Origin: Nocardia cyriacigeorgica GUH-2
GTDB lineage: Bacteria; Actinomycetota; Actinomycetes; Mycobacteriales; Mycobacteriaceae
Assembly (NCBI RefSeq): GCF_000284035.1
Contig: NC_016887.1
Coordinates: 3,968,001-4,032,000 of the forward strand
Reading direction: 5' to 3'
Length of the DNA: 64,000 nucleotides
Shown here: piece by piece, positions 63,980-64,000 of the stretch
Numbering within the stretch: position 1 is the stretch's first letter
How the letters are laid out: the number at the start of each line of letters is the position of its first letter
Made by a program: the position numbers and the translations under genes
Notes under the pieces: generated by a model
Told to the model about the DNA's origin: nothing
The model's input: only the letters and a program-made list of their open reading frames with translations
Databases searched by the model: none

Positions 63980-64000
63980 GTAGCACGAGCCTACGCGTTT

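Overview
The window is a high-GC chromosomal segment of a mycolic-acid actinobacterium, most likely Nocardia. GTG and TTG starts are frequent and many genes overlap by 4 bases. Gene order follows the Mycobacterium tuberculosis chromosome in two blocks, as I recall it: ruvCAB to thrS (about Rv2592c-Rv2614c) and zapE to dut (about Rv2670c-Rv2697c). There is no replication origin, CRISPR array, rRNA operon, insertion sequence or prophage in the window.

Layout. 1-2.6 kb: the end of a DivIVA-like gene and ruvC-ruvA-ruvB. 2.8-10.8 kb: accessory genes, namely a surface VWA protein, a membrane esterase, a LOG-like protein, a 3-hydroxyacyl-CoA dehydrogenase, a macro-domain protein, an ArsR/SRPBCC pair and a divergent MarR/NmrA-like pair. 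10.9-15.3 kb: yebC, pdxT, tesB, an MTB12-like secreted protein and pdxS. 15.7-22.2 kb: the phosphatidylinositol mannoside operon thrS-HIT-pgsA-patA-pimA-Nudix, almost all overlapping by 4 bases. 22.4-26 kb: an FhuF-like Fe-S protein, a PGPGW membrane protein and a SulP transporter fused to a carbonic anhydrase. 26.7-30.4 kb: a TetR regulator divergent from a secreted lipase and an acyl-CoA ligase. 30.5-31.2 kb: four tRNA genes (Val-CAC on the minus strand; Gly-GCC, Cys-GCA and Val-GAC on the plus strand).

31.3-37.8 kb is the least conserved part. Next to the tRNAs lie two tail-to-tail genes of unknown function: a sigma-region-4-like HTH protein with a TnsA/PD-(D/E)XK-like C-terminus, and a membrane-anchored CoiA-like nuclease-fold protein. 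A flavin monooxygenase, a LysR regulator, a GNAT enzyme and a secreted MptpB-like phosphatase follow.

37.9-64 kb is the second conserved block: zapE, a RibD-like reductase, a secreted hydrolase, aftC, msrB, hemQ, hemY, hemE, a DUF3000 gene, RNase D, dxs, a SIMPL gene, a TrmA-like methyltransferase, an APC permease, ceoB/ceoC (Trk regulators), DUF3159, OB-fold, alpha/beta hydrolase, DUF3710 and dut. Three modules appear inserted relative to M. tuberculosis: a cmtR/CDF metal module between hemQ and hemY, an nsrR-hmp nitric-oxide module between hemY and hemE, and a SigD-like sigma gene after ceoC. A frameshifted MerR remnant lies between RNase D and dxs.

The best candidates for something undescribed are the convergent nuclease-like pair beside the tRNA cluster, and a 20-base element with a matching ribosome-binding leader that occurs upstream of both the SulP-carbonic anhydrase gene and a small unknown ORF.
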